From Paenibacillus beijingensis (GTDB lineage Bacteria; Bacillota; Bacilli; Paenibacillales; Paenibacillaceae): DNA of 64,000 bases. Of the stretch, positions 42,879 through 51,796 are shown in pieces. Positions within the stretch are counted from its first letter, which is position 1; each line of letters opens with the position of its first letter. A model generated the notes under the pieces. The model was given only the letters and a program-made list of their open reading frames with translations, searched no databases and had not been told where the DNA came from. Position numbers and translations under genes: made by a program. Location of the stretch: NCBI RefSeq assembly GCF_000961095.1, contig NZ_CP011058.1, forward strand, positions 2,566,501 to 2,630,500. Direction: 5' to 3'.

Positions 42879-43554
42879 GGTATACCTCCAACCGGTAGCC
42901 GAGACCGCGCAGCGTCACGATGCGAAAGGCTGCTTCGTATGCCGCGAACCGCTCACGCAGGCGCTTGATATGGACGTCGACCGTTCGTTCGTCGCCTTCG
43001 TAATCCATCCCCCAAATCTGGTCGATAAGCTGGCTGCGCGTGAACAGCTGGCCGGGGTAGCTCGCCAATTTGTAGATCAGCTCGAACTCCTTTAGCGGAA
43101 GCGTCGCCATCGCTCCGTTCTGTTTGTCGACGATTTGGTAGCCGATCCGGTCGAGTGTCAAATCGCCCAACTGGATTTGCTGGTCGGTTGCGATGCGGTA
43201 CCGCTTCAGCAATGCCTTCACCCGGAACACCATTTCCATCGGGTCGAACGGCTTGGTCAAGTAATCGTCCGTTCCGAGCTGGAAGCCTTTGATCTTCTGA
43301 TCCGCTTCGCTCCTCGCCGTAACGATCAGAATCGGCATGTCGCCCATGGCGCGGATCCGCCGGCACAATTCGAAGCCGTCCAGCTTCGGCATCATAATAT
43401 CGAGAATGACCATGTCAACCGATTGTTCGGAGATATATGTCCAAGCTTCTTCGCCGTTCGCCGTCTCGACGATGTCGAAGCCTTCGTCGGACAAGTACAA
43501 ATTGACCAATTCGCGAATGTGCGGATCGTCGTCCACCACCATAATCCGGGTCAT
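42871..43554 (-). CDS. OmpR/PhoB family response regulator
   Basis: A 227-residue regulator. The receiver domain has Asp8-10, phosphoacceptor Asp52 (LDIMMPKLDG), Thr79 and Lys101 (LTKPFDP). The winged-helix output domain (about residues 127-224) ends RIVTLRGLGYRLEV. First gene of the operon; it probably activates its own operon including the pump. Confidence 0.94.
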   Translation of the reverse strand: MTRIMVVDDDPHIRELVNLYLSDEGFDIVETANGEEAWTYISEQSVDMVILDIMMPKLDGFELCRRIRAMGDMPILIVTARSEADQKIKGFQLGTDDYLTKPFDPMEMVFRVKALLKRYRIATDQQIQLGDLTLDRIGYQIVDKQNGAMATLPLKEFELIYKLASYPGQLFTRSQLIDQIWGMDYEGDERTVDVHIKRLRERFAAYEAAFRIVTLRGLGYRLEVYHD

Positions 43555-43667
43555 GTCGGGTCACCTATCCTTATCTGGGAGTGTGTTATTAATGTAATCG
43601 TTGTGGGGGTTGAATTGCAAAAGCGTTTTTTAAGGCAAAGGATAAAAGCAGAGTCCGAAAAACAAAA

Positions 43668-43689
43668 AAATCGCGTATTTACGCGATTT
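43668..43689 (-). terminator. hairpin with T-run on the minus strand
   Basis: AAATCGCG (43668-43675) pairs with CGCGATTT (43682-43689). The plus-strand A-run at 43664-43670 becomes a T-run on the minus strand, so it could end the ggt transcript, 360 bases beyond its stop. Confidence 0.6.
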
Positions 43690-43738
43690 GTAGCAGAATT
43701 AATATCCGGGCGGGAGCGGGTCTTCCGCCTCGAAATTT

Positions 43739-43930
43739 GTTGAAAAACATGCGTTTGTACATCTTTTTTCTTTACTATTTATCCACCTCGTAAAATTCCT
43801 GCGAATATACATTTATTTCAGGCCCATGCGTATGTTTAGGCAAAAAAAGCTTGGAATACCTGCGCAATAGCAGGAATTCCCTCTCGATTAGCGATTTCGA
43901 TCGATAATACCTGCACAAATGCAGGTTTGA
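43739..43930. repeat. composite dispersed repeat, copy 2
   Basis: Three pieces: 43739-43814 is similar to 51344-51418 (24 identical bases around TTCCTGCGAATATACA); a hairpin GGAATACCTGC/GCAGGAATTCC lies at 43853-43880; and 43891-43911 is identical to 18940-18960. No gene is supported from 43690 to 44048. Confidence 0.6.
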
Positions 43931-44048
43931 AGGCTCGTCCGCGCGAACTGCCTCGGGTCGTTTCATGCGCCACGGCTTTTGCCCATCTGTACCGCGGAAA
44001 AAAGCCGAAACAGAAGGTTCATCGTGCAAAGGGTGGAGGCCCGCTCGT

Positions 44049-45656
44049 TTAGAAACCGATGGCGCAGCCATCTTTGCGCGGATCCGAGCCGCCCTGAAGA
44101 ACGCCCGTATCCGGATCGATCCGGATTCCCTGGTATCCGCCGACGCCGAAAGCATCGCCATCCCCGGGCTGCAGAATCGTGTAACCGATGCCGGCGAGCT
44201 CCCGGCTCGTTTCCTCGCCGATGCCGGTTTCCAGATAAAGGCCGTCGTTATAATGCCGGAACCGCGGAGCTTCGCCCGCCTCCTGGATGTTCATGCCGAA
44301 GTCGATCATATTGACCAGCACCTGAACCTGTCCTTGTGGCTGCATATCGGCGCCCATCACCCCGAACGAGACGAGCGGCTTGCCGTTTTTCAACACGAGG
44401 GACGGAATGATCGTGTGAAAAGGCCGTTTGCGCGGAGCGACCGCATTGACATGGGAAGGGTGGAGGGAGAACAAGGAACCGCGGTTTTGCAGGAAGATTC
44501 CGGTGTCCTCCACGAGTTCCCCGCTGCCGAACAGGCTGAACACGCTGTTGACGACGGAAGCGATGTTGCCCTCGTGGTCGACGACGGTCAGATAGACCGT
44601 ATCACCGCCCAGTTCAATTCCCGGCGGGGCCGCGACCGAAGCGGAATTGCGGATCCTATCGGCCAATTCCGCCGCGTATTCCTTGGATAAGAGGCGGTCG
44701 ACAGGCAGTTCGGCAAAATCCGAGTCCGCGATATAGCGGTCCCGGTCGGCATACGCGAGTTTTTTGGCTTCGGCGAATAGGCGAATATAGTCCGCCGAGT
44801 TATGCCCCATCGAGGCCACATCGAATTGCTCCAAAATATTGAGCATTTCCAGCACGACGAGCCCTTGACCGTTGGGCGGGATTTCAAGAATCGAATGTCC
44901 CCGATAGGTCGTCGAGATCGGCTCCACCCAGTCGGATTGATGGCTCGCAAAATCGCTTTTTCGCAGCAAGCCGCCTTCCCGAATCATAAACGCTTCGATT
45001 TGATCGGCGATCTTTCCTTGGTAAAAAGCGTTTTTTCCTTGCTCGGCCAGCAGCTTCAGCGTTGCGGCAAGATCGGGCTGCTTAAAGAGCGTCCCTTCTG
45101 CCGGCGCCTTGCCGTTCATTAAATATTTGCGGCTCGCTTCCGCGGATTTACGCAGCAGCGGTTCCGCTTTCGACCAATAGTAAGCGACCATTTCGCTTAC
45201 CGGAAAACCGTTCTCGGCATATCGGATCGCCGGAGCGAGCACTTCCTTAAACGACATCGTTCCATACTTTGCGAGCAGCTGGGCCCATCCGTCCACGACG
45301 CCGGGGACCGATACGGACAGCGGCCCGTGATCGGGAATTTGCTCGTAACCCATTGACCGGTACGCTTCCACCGATGCCATCGCGGCCGAACGTCCGCTTG
45401 CATTCAAGCCTTCGATTGTTCCCGTTTTCCCGTCATGAACAAGGGCGAACATATCGCCGCCGAGGCCGGTCATCATCGGTTCCACGACGCATAACACGGC
45501 GGCGACCGCAACCGCGGCATCAAAAGCGTTGCCGCCGGATTGTAAAATCTCGATTCCGGCCGCGGAGGCCAGAGGCTGACTGGTAGCGACCATACCCCGG
45601 GCCGCATGGATGACGGAGCGCGTTTGCTGACGATACCCTGATGGACGATCAAACAT
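44049..45656 (-). CDS. ggt: gamma-glutamyltransferase family protein
   Basis: A 535-residue N-terminal-nucleophile hydrolase that cleaves or transfers gamma-glutamyl groups from glutathione-like substrates. NAFDAAVAVA and GLGGDMFALV are at the N-terminus, Arg89 in NASGRS, and the autocatalytic Thr353 in GGDTVYLTVVD, which becomes the N-terminus of the small subunit. No signal peptide is visible, as in cytoplasmic YwrD-like members; a cephalosporin-acylase-like role cannot be excluded. AAAGGGG precedes the ATG. Divergent from an Lrp regulator. Confidence 0.88.
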   Translation of the reverse strand: MFDRPSGYRQQTRSVIHAARGMVATSQPLASAAGIEILQSGGNAFDAAVAVAAVLCVVEPMMTGLGGDMFALVHDGKTGTIEGLNASGRSAAMASVEAYRSMGYEQIPDHGPLSVSVPGVVDGWAQLLAKYGTMSFKEVLAPAIRYAENGFPVSEMVAYYWSKAEPLLRKSAEASRKYLMNGKAPAEGTLFKQPDLAATLKLLAEQGKNAFYQGKIADQIEAFMIREGGLLRKSDFASHQSDWVEPISTTYRGHSILEIPPNGQGLVVLEMLNILEQFDVASMGHNSADYIRLFAEAKKLAYADRDRYIADSDFAELPVDRLLSKEYAAELADRIRNSASVAAPPGIELGGDTVYLTVVDHEGNIASVVNSVFSLFGSGELVEDTGIFLQNRGSLFSLHPSHVNAVAPRKRPFHTIIPSLVLKNGKPLVSFGVMGADMQPQGQVQVLVNMIDFGMNIQEAGEAPRFRHYNDGLYLETGIGEETSRELAGIGYTILQPGDGDAFGVGGYQGIRIDPDTGVLQGGSDPRKDGCAIGF

Positions 45657-45790
45657 TGCACAAACCCCTTTCGATTTTACGAGTCCGAGTGAGAAAGCTT
45701 TGGGCGCTACCTGCGAGAGCCCCTTTTATTTATCGTTTAATTTGGTACAATTCAATTAATAGAATGAAAAGCTACGAGGTGACCCTAATC

Positions 45791-46237
45791 GTGATCGATG
45801 AAATCGACTCCCATATTTTGCAGGAGCTAGCTAAAAACAGCCGGGTCTCATATGTAGATCTCGCAAAAGAAATCGGCTTATCCCGGGTAGCCGTGCGCGA
45901 GCGGATTGACCGACTGGTGGAGCAGGGGATAATCGAGCAATTCTCCATCGTCATTAACGCCGAACGGCTGGGCAAAAATATTTCCGCCTTTTTCGAAATC
46001 GACGTCGAGCCGAAGCATCTGGACGATGTCGCCTCGACGCTGTCGGATAACGACAGCGTTGCCGCCTTGTACCAAATGACAGGACCCTGCACGCTTCACA
46101 TGCATATCCTTGTGGAAGACCACAAAGCGCTGGAGCAATTTTTGAAAGAACATATTTACTCCCTGGAAGGAATCACCCGCGTCGAAAGCCACATTTTGCT
46201 CAAACGGTACAAAGCCCAGAACGGAATCAATATCTAA
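45791..46237 (+). CDS. Lrp/AsnC family transcriptional regulator
   Basis: A 148-residue feast/famine regulator. HTH residues 5-50 (DSHILQELAKNSRVSYVDLA, then GLSRVAVRERIDRLVEQG), then a RAM ligand domain. GTG at 45791 is chosen because GAGGTGA lies eight bases upstream and Lrp proteins start at this point; a longer frame from 45641 crosses the divergent promoter region. Divergent from ggt and upstream of the Tct genes, so it may control either in response to an amino acid. Confidence 0.9.
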   Translation: MIDEIDSHILQELAKNSRVSYVDLAKEIGLSRVAVRERIDRLVEQGIIEQFSIVINAERLGKNISAFFEIDVEPKHLDDVASTLSDNDSVAALYQMTGPCTLHMHILVEDHKALEQFLKEHIYSLEGITRVESHILLKRYKAQNGINI

Positions 46238-46252
46238 ATGTAAACCAACGAC

Positions 46253-46280
46253 AAGCTGCCAATTATTTGGCAGCTTTTCT
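46253..46280 (+). terminator. terminator of the Lrp gene
   Basis: A 10-bp perfect stem (AAGCTGCCAA with TTGGCAGCTT) and a TTAT loop, followed by TT. Confidence 0.85.
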
Positions 46281-46447
46281 TACATATTGTAGAAATTCAT
46301 TCCCCTTCCTTAATCATTTCGTTGAGACCGGAATTCGGACTCGTATTTCAAAATGTATGCTAATAAATCGTTGGAGTTAATTTTTGCAGACAAATTGACT
46401 GATGTCAATTCATTAATATTTATTTTTTTATTTTTTGCTTTCATTTG

Positions 46448-46484
46448 TTGAAAAATCGAAAAGGTGTGATGTATAATCACCTTG
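46448..46484 (+). promoter_or_regulatory. promoter with overlapping inverted repeat before tctC
   Basis: TTGAAA (46448-46453), an 18-base spacer and TATAAT (46472-46477). GTGAT (46466-46470) and ATCAC (46476-46480) flank the -10, inside the wider AAGGTG/CACCTT repeat. This placement suits a repressor or a LysR/Lrp-type site. Confidence 0.6.
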
Positions 46485-46521
46485 TAATGTAAAAATATAT
46501 AACGCCAGGGGAGTGGTTCAT

Positions 46522-47574
46522 TTGTCGAAAAGGAAAACCGCGTTGTCAGCCGTCTTTATGATTTGTATCCTGTTGCTTTCCGCTTGTGGCAGTTCGGGTA
46601 AAACGGAGACGTCCGCAAATGCAACGCCAGCTGCCTCCGAATCGGACAAAACGTCCGAGCCCGCTCCGGAAAAGAAAACCGACTTTCCGAAGCAGCCTGT
46701 AAAAATGGTCATTCCGTATCCGCCCGGCGGCGGCTCCGACGTTTTGTTCCGGCTGGTCGCTTCTTATGCCGAGCGTCATCTGGGCCAGCAGATCGTACCG
46801 GTTAATATGGCCGGCGCATCGGCGACGATCGGCTCCCGTTTTGTCAAAGACGCCAAGCCGGACGGTTATACCATTCTCGGCTCCCACCAGGTTGTAGCGA
46901 CGGCGCAGCATACCGGCATTGTCGATTACGGCTTTTCATCTTTCGAAGGCATCAACCAAATTACGTCCACTCCTCACATTCCATCCGTCACCAAAGCGTT
47001 TTCCGAAAAGAACAATGTGAAAAATATGACCGATTTTATTAATTACGTAAAAGCGAATCCGGGCAAGGTCATCTGGGCCTATACCGTCGGTTCCGAGGAC
47101 CATTACACGATCGCGGCCCTGCTTGATAAAGCCGGCGTCGATCCGCGTTCGTTGAAATACGTAAGTTATCCGGGTACGGGGCCGCAATATGCCGCGATGG
47201 TTGCGAACCAGGTTGAAGGCATGGTCGCCGACTACGCATCCGGCAAAGGCTACTTTGAGTCGGGCGATCTCGTTCCGCTCGGCATCGTAAATACGGAGCG
47301 CAACGCCGCCCTGCCTGATGTGGCAACGGTGAAAGAACAAGGGATTGACTTCACTCTTCCGGTAGCCCGCGGAATGATGGCTCCGAAAGGGACGCCGGCT
47401 GAAGTGCTCGAAGTGCTGAACGAAGCCTATAAAAAAGCGCTGGAAGATCCGGAGCTGCAGAAAAAAATCGCGGAACTGGGCAGCTTTGCGATGTACAAGC
47501 CGCATGACGAGTACAACACGTTTTTGCAGGAGCTTGATGCGGAAATGGCCAAGCTCGCGGATAAAATGAAGTAA
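46522..47574 (+). CDS. tctC: tripartite tricarboxylate transporter substrate-binding protein (TctC/Bug)
   Basis: A 350-residue lipoprotein of the Bug family. The lipobox LLSAC gives a lipidation cysteine at about residue 22, followed by a Ser/Thr/Glu linker and the fold starting FPKQPVKMVIPYPPGGGSDVLFR, the hallmark beta-strand and loop that grips a carboxylate. TTG at 46522 has GGGGAG eight bases upstream. First of three genes forming a complete transporter. Ligand could be citrate or another carboxylate, or a gamma-glutamyl product; not decidable here. Confidence 0.92.
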   Translation: MSKRKTALSAVFMICILLLSACGSSGKTETSANATPAASESDKTSEPAPEKKTDFPKQPVKMVIPYPPGGGSDVLFRLVASYAERHLGQQIVPVNMAGASATIGSRFVKDAKPDGYTILGSHQVVATAQHTGIVDYGFSSFEGINQITSTPHIPSVTKAFSEKNNVKNMTDFINYVKANPGKVIWAYTVGSEDHYTIAALLDKAGVDPRSLKYVSYPGTGPQYAAMVANQVEGMVADYASGKGYFESGDLVPLGIVNTERNAALPDVATVKEQGIDFTLPVARGMMAPKGTPAEVLEVLNEAYKKALEDPELQKKIAELGSFAMYKPHDEYNTFLQELDAEMAKLADKMK

Positions 47575-47593
47575 CGTTAGGAAGGTGTCGAGC

Positions 47594-48046
47594 ATGGCAG
47601 ACCGAATCTTTTCGCTTGCCGCATTGTTTATCGCCGGGCTGTTTCTATACGAGTCCCGGCTGTTCGCGGAGAAGAAAGGCGTCCAAGCCTTCTCCTCCGC
47701 CTTTTTTCCAAGGCTCATCATTTATGCGCTGATCCTTTTTTCGGTCATTTTGCTCATACAGAGCTTTATCAAGCGAGGCAAACGTGCTCCGAAAGGAGCC
47801 TTCATCGCCTACTTGCGGAAACATTGGCGCGTTCCGTTCATGTTCGCATGGTTTGCCGTCTATTTGATTTTGATGCCGATGGTCGGATTTGTCCCCAGTA
47901 CGATTCTGTTTCTCTTCATCGGTTTTCTGATGCTTAATTTCCCGTTTGTGCCCAAGAAGCTGCTGCTTTACATTCCTCTGTCCTTTGTTCTGACCTTTGC
48001 GATCCAATTCATTTTCGAGCGGGAATTGAACGTTTTACTGCCTTAA
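47594..48046 (+). CDS. tctB: tripartite tricarboxylate transporter small membrane subunit (TctB)
   Basis: A 150-residue protein with four hydrophobic segments. FFPRLIIYALILFSVILLIQ near the N-terminus and a C-terminal segment ending FIFERELNVLLP are typical of TctB. AGGAAGG eight bases before the ATG at 47594 supports that start over the GTG at 47585. It lies between tctC and tctA. Confidence 0.9.
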   Translation: MADRIFSLAALFIAGLFLYESRLFAEKKGVQAFSSAFFPRLIIYALILFSVILLIQSFIKRGKRAPKGAFIAYLRKHWRVPFMFAWFAVYLILMPMVGFVPSTILFLFIGFLMLNFPFVPKKLLLYIPLSFVLTFAIQFIFERELNVLLP

Positions 48047-48071
48047 GTTTCACGGAAAGGAGTGAATCCGA

Positions 48072-49586
48072 GTGGATATGATCCATCTGCTTCAGGCTTT
48101 TGAAGAAGTGATGAAGCCTATCAATTTGTTCTATTTGTTTATCGGCACGCTTGCGGGCATTATCGCCGGCTGCATACCGGGGCTTACTTTTACAACCGCG
48201 ATCATGCTGGCCTTTCCCTTTACGTTCGGCATGGAGCCGATTTCAGGCTTGACGCTGATGATCGGCATCTATACCGGCGGCGCGTCAGGGGGATTGATCG
48301 CAAGCACCTTGATCGGCATTCCGGGCACGCCGTCGTCGGTTACGACCATGTTCGACGGCTATCCGATGACACTGAAGGGAGAGCCGGGACGGGCGCTTGG
48401 CCTTGGCATTCTGTCTTCGGCGGTGGGGACCGTATTCGGGGCGCTTATCCTGTTTTTCCTGGGACCACTGGTGGCGATGATCTCGCTAAAATTCGGACCG
48501 TGGGAAGTGTTCTCTCTTGTCTTATTCGCCTTGACCTTGATCGCGGGATTAAGCGGCAAATCGCTGCTGAAGGGGTTGATCGCGGGACTGATCGGGCTGT
48601 TGATCGGCACGATCGGCTACGATCCGGCCGGCCAGCTGCGGTTCGACTTCGGCATGGACAGCCTGTCATCCGGAATTTCGCCGCTGCCCGTTCTGATCGG
48701 ACTTTTTGCCATGTCCCAGCTGATGAAGAACGTGGAGGAAGTGCGGACTCAAATCGGCAAGTTCAAAACGAAAACGAAAATCCGCATCCCGATGCTGCAA
48801 GTGTGCAAAGACCTGGTCCGGGAAAAATTCGCGCTGTTCCAATCTTCCACGATCGGCGTCATCATCGGGGCGCTGCCTGCAGCGGGGGCGGAAACGGCCG
48901 CCTTCATCGCGTACGATCAGGCGAAACGATTTTCCAAGGAAAAGGATGAATACGGCAAAGGGCACGCTGGAGGCATAATCGCATCCGAAGCGTCCAACAA
49001 CGCCAATGCCGGGGGAGCGTTTATCCCGTCCATTACGCTCGGCATACCGGGGGACATGGCCCAGGCGGTTATGTTCGGCGTCCTGATCCTGCACGGCATT
49101 ACGCCGGGTCCGGGGTTATTTCAAGCCCAGCCGGTTCTCGTCAACTCCATCTTTGTCGCACTCATGCTAAGCGCGTTTGCGATGCTGTTCACCCAAACCG
49201 CACTGCTTCCGCTGCTGATCCGCATTTCGTATATTCCGCTGTCGATACTCGTTCCGAGCATCATCGTGTGCAGCAGCGTCGGATCGTTTGCCTTGAACAA
49301 TCAAATGTTCGATGTCTGGATGATCGTCATTTTCGGCTTGGTCGGATATGTGCTGGAAAAAATCGACGTTCCGTTAGGTCCGGTCATTCTGGGCTTGCTC
49401 CTCGGGCCCAAAGCGGAAGAGGAACTGCTCAAGGCGTACCAGATCAACCCGGAGATTACGCCGTTCTTCACCCAACCGATCTCGCTGCTGTTTATCGTGC
49501 TGTCCATCGGCTCCATCGGATTCACGCTGTGGCAGAATCATAAGGAGAAAAAAGGCGAGAAGGTGCGGATGCCGGTCGATATCTAG
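48072..49586 (+). CDS. tctA: tripartite tricarboxylate transporter large membrane subunit (TctA)
   Basis: A 504-residue protein with about 11-12 membrane helices. GTLAGIIAGCIPGLTFTTAI and GIPGTPSSVTTMFDGYPM in the first half, and GALPAAGAETAAFIAYDQAK and SNNANAGGAFIPSITLGIPG in the second, form the two inverted-topology repeats of TctA. The start is GTG at 48072, nine bases after AAAGGAG. Completes the importer with the two genes upstream. Confidence 0.95.
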   Translation: MDMIHLLQAFEEVMKPINLFYLFIGTLAGIIAGCIPGLTFTTAIMLAFPFTFGMEPISGLTLMIGIYTGGASGGLIASTLIGIPGTPSSVTTMFDGYPMTLKGEPGRALGLGILSSAVGTVFGALILFFLGPLVAMISLKFGPWEVFSLVLFALTLIAGLSGKSLLKGLIAGLIGLLIGTIGYDPAGQLRFDFGMDSLSSGISPLPVLIGLFAMSQLMKNVEEVRTQIGKFKTKTKIRIPMLQVCKDLVREKFALFQSSTIGVIIGALPAAGAETAAFIAYDQAKRFSKEKDEYGKGHAGGIIASEASNNANAGGAFIPSITLGIPGDMAQAVMFGVLILHGITPGPGLFQAQPVLVNSIFVALMLSAFAMLFTQTALLPLLIRISYIPLSILVPSIIVCSSVGSFALNNQMFDVWMIVIFGLVGYVLEKIDVPLGPVILGLLLGPKAEEELLKAYQINPEITPFFTQPISLLFIVLSIGSIGFTLWQNHKEKKGEKVRMPVDI

Positions 49587-49624
49587 CTCTTTGTGCGCAA
49601 GAGTACCCTTGGCAGTTGTCGCAG

Positions 49625-49689
49625 ATGAGGTCTGTAACGCAAAATCCTGTACGCATGCGAGCAGGATTTTTTTGCGTTACAGACCTCAT
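49625..49689. terminator. very long hairpin between convergent genes
   Basis: Arms of about 25 bases (starting ATGAGGTCTGTAACGC and ending GCGTTACAGACCTCAT) pair perfectly except for three extra T residues in the right arm; the loop is about 12 bases. It lies 39 bases after tctA and eight bases before the end of the convergent gene, so it probably ends both transcripts. Confidence 0.8.
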
Positions 49690-49696
49690 TCTCGTT

Positions 49697-50746
49697 TCAC
49701 ACCTGGAAATGTTCCAGCACCAGCTTGCCGATCATGTTCCCGGCGGCCGCTTTCTCATGCGCCAGGCGCAAATTGGCCGCGTTGATCGGCTCCAGCCGCT
49801 GCGTCAACGTCGGTTTCACTTTCCCGGCATCGACCAGATCCGCGACGGCTTGAAGCAGCCGGTGCTGCCCGATCATATCTTCGGTTTTGAATTGCGGCTT
49901 TGTAAACATCAGTTCCCAATGGAACGATACGCTTTTGAAAAAGATCAGGTCCAGGTTAACCGGCTGATTGAGCGGCACGATGGAGCAGATTTTGCCCTGC
50001 GGCGCGATCGCCTCGGCCATTTGCTCAAAGTGGCCGGCCGTATCGTACAGGCAGAAAATATAATCGACGGTCTCGAGTCCAAGCTCCTTCAGCTGCGGTA
50101 CAAAAGCTTCTTTGTGGCTGATAATATGGTCCGCGCCATGATCTTTGGCCCACTGCGCCGACTCCGCTCGCGATGCGGTGCCGATGACCGTCAATCCGGC
50201 AAGCTTGGCGAGCTGCGTCGCAATGGAACCGACGCCGCCTGCCGCCCCGATAATCAAAATCGATTTGTTCCGATTGTCCTGTTCGCTGCGGCTGATTCCA
50301 AGCCGTTCATACAGTCCTTCCCACGCGGTAATCGAAGTGAGCGGCAAAGCGGCGGCTTGAGCGAAATCGAGACTTGCCGGTTTGAGGGCCGCTATCCGCT
50401 CATCCACCAGATGAAATTCGCTGTTGCAGCCCGGCCGGTCCAGGCTGCCCGCATAATACACTTCGTCCCCGGGCTTAAACAGCGTACAATCGGGCCCGGT
50501 TCCGATAACGATTCCGGCCGCATCCCAACCGAGTATTTTCGGCGCGTCATTGCCTTCATTGCCCCAAGAGCGGACATCCTCATCCGCTTTATTGACCGAT
50601 ATCGCTTTTACTTCCACCAGCAGATCCCGGCCTGCGGGAACCGGTTTTTCGATTTCGAGATCGACCAGGCTTTCCGGATCGGTTAACGGAACATAACGAT
50701 AAAAACCGACTGCCTTCATCGTTTGGCGATTGCTCATGTCACTCAT
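49697..50746 (-). CDS. zinc-independent MDR oxidoreductase, quinone-reductase/YogA-like
   Basis: A 349-residue medium-chain dehydrogenase/reductase. The GroES-like N-terminal domain (VEVKAISVNKADEDVR) lacks the catalytic zinc cysteine, and the structural zinc cysteines are missing too. The NADPH motif is IIGAAGGVGSIATQLAK (about residues 164-180). This fits quinone oxidoreductase or enal reductase types. Divergent from an HxlR regulator, a common quinone- or aldehyde-responsive arrangement. Confidence 0.87.
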   Translation of the reverse strand: MSDMSNRQTMKAVGFYRYVPLTDPESLVDLEIEKPVPAGRDLLVEVKAISVNKADEDVRSWGNEGNDAPKILGWDAAGIVIGTGPDCTLFKPGDEVYYAGSLDRPGCNSEFHLVDERIAALKPASLDFAQAAALPLTSITAWEGLYERLGISRSEQDNRNKSILIIGAAGGVGSIATQLAKLAGLTVIGTASRAESAQWAKDHGADHIISHKEAFVPQLKELGLETVDYIFCLYDTAGHFEQMAEAIAPQGKICSIVPLNQPVNLDLIFFKSVSFHWELMFTKPQFKTEDMIGQHRLLQAVADLVDAGKVKPTLTQRLEPINAANLRLAHEKAAAGNMIGKLVLEHFQV

Positions 50747-50824
50747 CCTCTCCAGCTTCGTATATCGTACGATTGAATTATATCGGGTATAATCAATTCA
50801 CATAAGTACGCATATTTTTATGGC

Positions 50825-50846
50825 ATAGTATTAAAAATCATACTAT
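50825..50846. promoter_or_regulatory. inverted repeat, candidate HxlR operator
   Basis: ATAGTA (50825-50830) and TACTAT (50841-50846) are ten bases apart in the divergent promoter region, directly upstream of the hxlR-type gene. Confidence 0.5.
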
Positions 50847-50863
50847 TGGAAGGGTGAAGCGCG

Positions 50864-51241
50864 GTGGGTGGACGGGAAGAGGCTGGCGGTGCGAATCGAA
50901 GGGGGAGCGGATGCCCGGTGATGACCACTTTGGATGTGATCGGGGGAAAGTGGAAAGGGGTTATTCTGTACCATCTTCTGGACGGAAAGAAACGGTTTAA
51001 TGAATTCCGGCGCCTCTACCCGGGGATGACGCAGTTTATGCTTACGCTGCAGCTGCGGGAGCTCGAACGGGACGGAATCATTCACCGCGAAGTGTACAAA
51101 CAGGTTCCGCCCAAAGTGGAATATTCGCTGACCGACTTTGGCAAAACGCTGGAGCCGGTTATCGTCGCGATGAAAGAGTGGGGTGAGACGTATCCGCTGA
51201 ATCAGGAGGAGGAAGAAGGAACTCAGCCGGGGGAGATATGA
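50864..51241 (+). CDS. HxlR family transcriptional regulator
   Basis: A 125-residue winged-helix regulator. Cys17 in SGCPVMTTLDVIGGKWKGVI is the conserved N-terminal cysteine that senses quinones or aldehydes in YodB/HypR-type members. FNEFRRLYPGMTQFMLTLQL is the recognition region. GTG at 50864 with GGAAGGG nine bases upstream. It is likely to repress the divergent MDR reductase. Confidence 0.9.
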   Translation: MGGREEAGGANRRGSGCPVMTTLDVIGGKWKGVILYHLLDGKKRFNEFRRLYPGMTQFMLTLQLRELERDGIIHREVYKQVPPKVEYSLTDFGKTLEPVIVAMKEWGETYPLNQEEEEGTQPGEI

Positions 51242-51343
51242 GCTTCATTTCGGCCTTGATGCATACCTTCGCCTTACCGCATCATAAATTTGAAGTAAGT
51301 CTGTTCCATAAGCAGGATTTTCGCTCTGAACGAAGGGGTGATT

Positions 51344-51418
51344 TTTGAAAAAGATGCGTTCGTACTTCTATTTTCTTTTCATTTTTCGACTACGTTAAAA
51401 TTCCTGCGAATATACATT
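51344..51418. repeat. dispersed repeat, copy 3 (partial)
   Basis: Similar to 43739-43814, including 24 identical bases at 51395-51418 (core TTCCTGCGAATATACA). It lies between the HxlR gene and a convergent membrane-protein gene and is non-coding. Confidence 0.6.
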
Positions 51419-51460
51419 TTTTTGTCGCCCCCATCTCCCGTTCAGGCGATATTTGTCAGC

Positions 51461-51796
51461 TTAACAATCGCGGCTTTGGCTCATCCGAATGGCGGAAACA
51501 AGGTATAAAATAAGGACTGCGCCAAAAAGGTTCCAAACACTTGGTATTGAAGCGAGCGATAGATATAGGCCATAGGGCAACGACCAGACAAATACCATAT
51601 ACCTTAAAATTCGATTCGCCATAAACGAAACGACGATACCCAATAAAGCGGGAATGATCAGCATGATAAAGAGGATGAGAACCGTATCCGTGCCGGCTGG
51701 AGTCCGTGAATACGGATTCCAGAACAAAAAAATGGCACACAGAATGATGCATCCCACCGAAGCGACCGCGCCGAAAAAGGAATCATTCCATTTCAA
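51461..51796 (-). CDS. small four-helix membrane protein of unknown function
   Basis: A 111-residue hydrophobic protein with four predicted membrane segments (about residues 8-27, 38-58, 63-82, 85-104). The start is TTG at 51796, nine bases after GGAGG. I do not recognise a family. It stands alone, convergent with the HxlR gene. Confidence 0.55.
   Translation of the reverse strand: MKWNDSFFGAVASVGCIILCAIFLFWNPYSRTPAGTDTVLILFIMLIIPALLGIVVSFMANRILRYMVFVWSLPYGLYLSLASIPSVWNLFGAVLILYLVSAIRMSQSRDC

Noticed and set aside
49616..50686. 356-residue open frame on the plus strand
   Set aside because: Antisense to the MDR oxidoreductase; begins in the long hairpin and has no recognisable motif.
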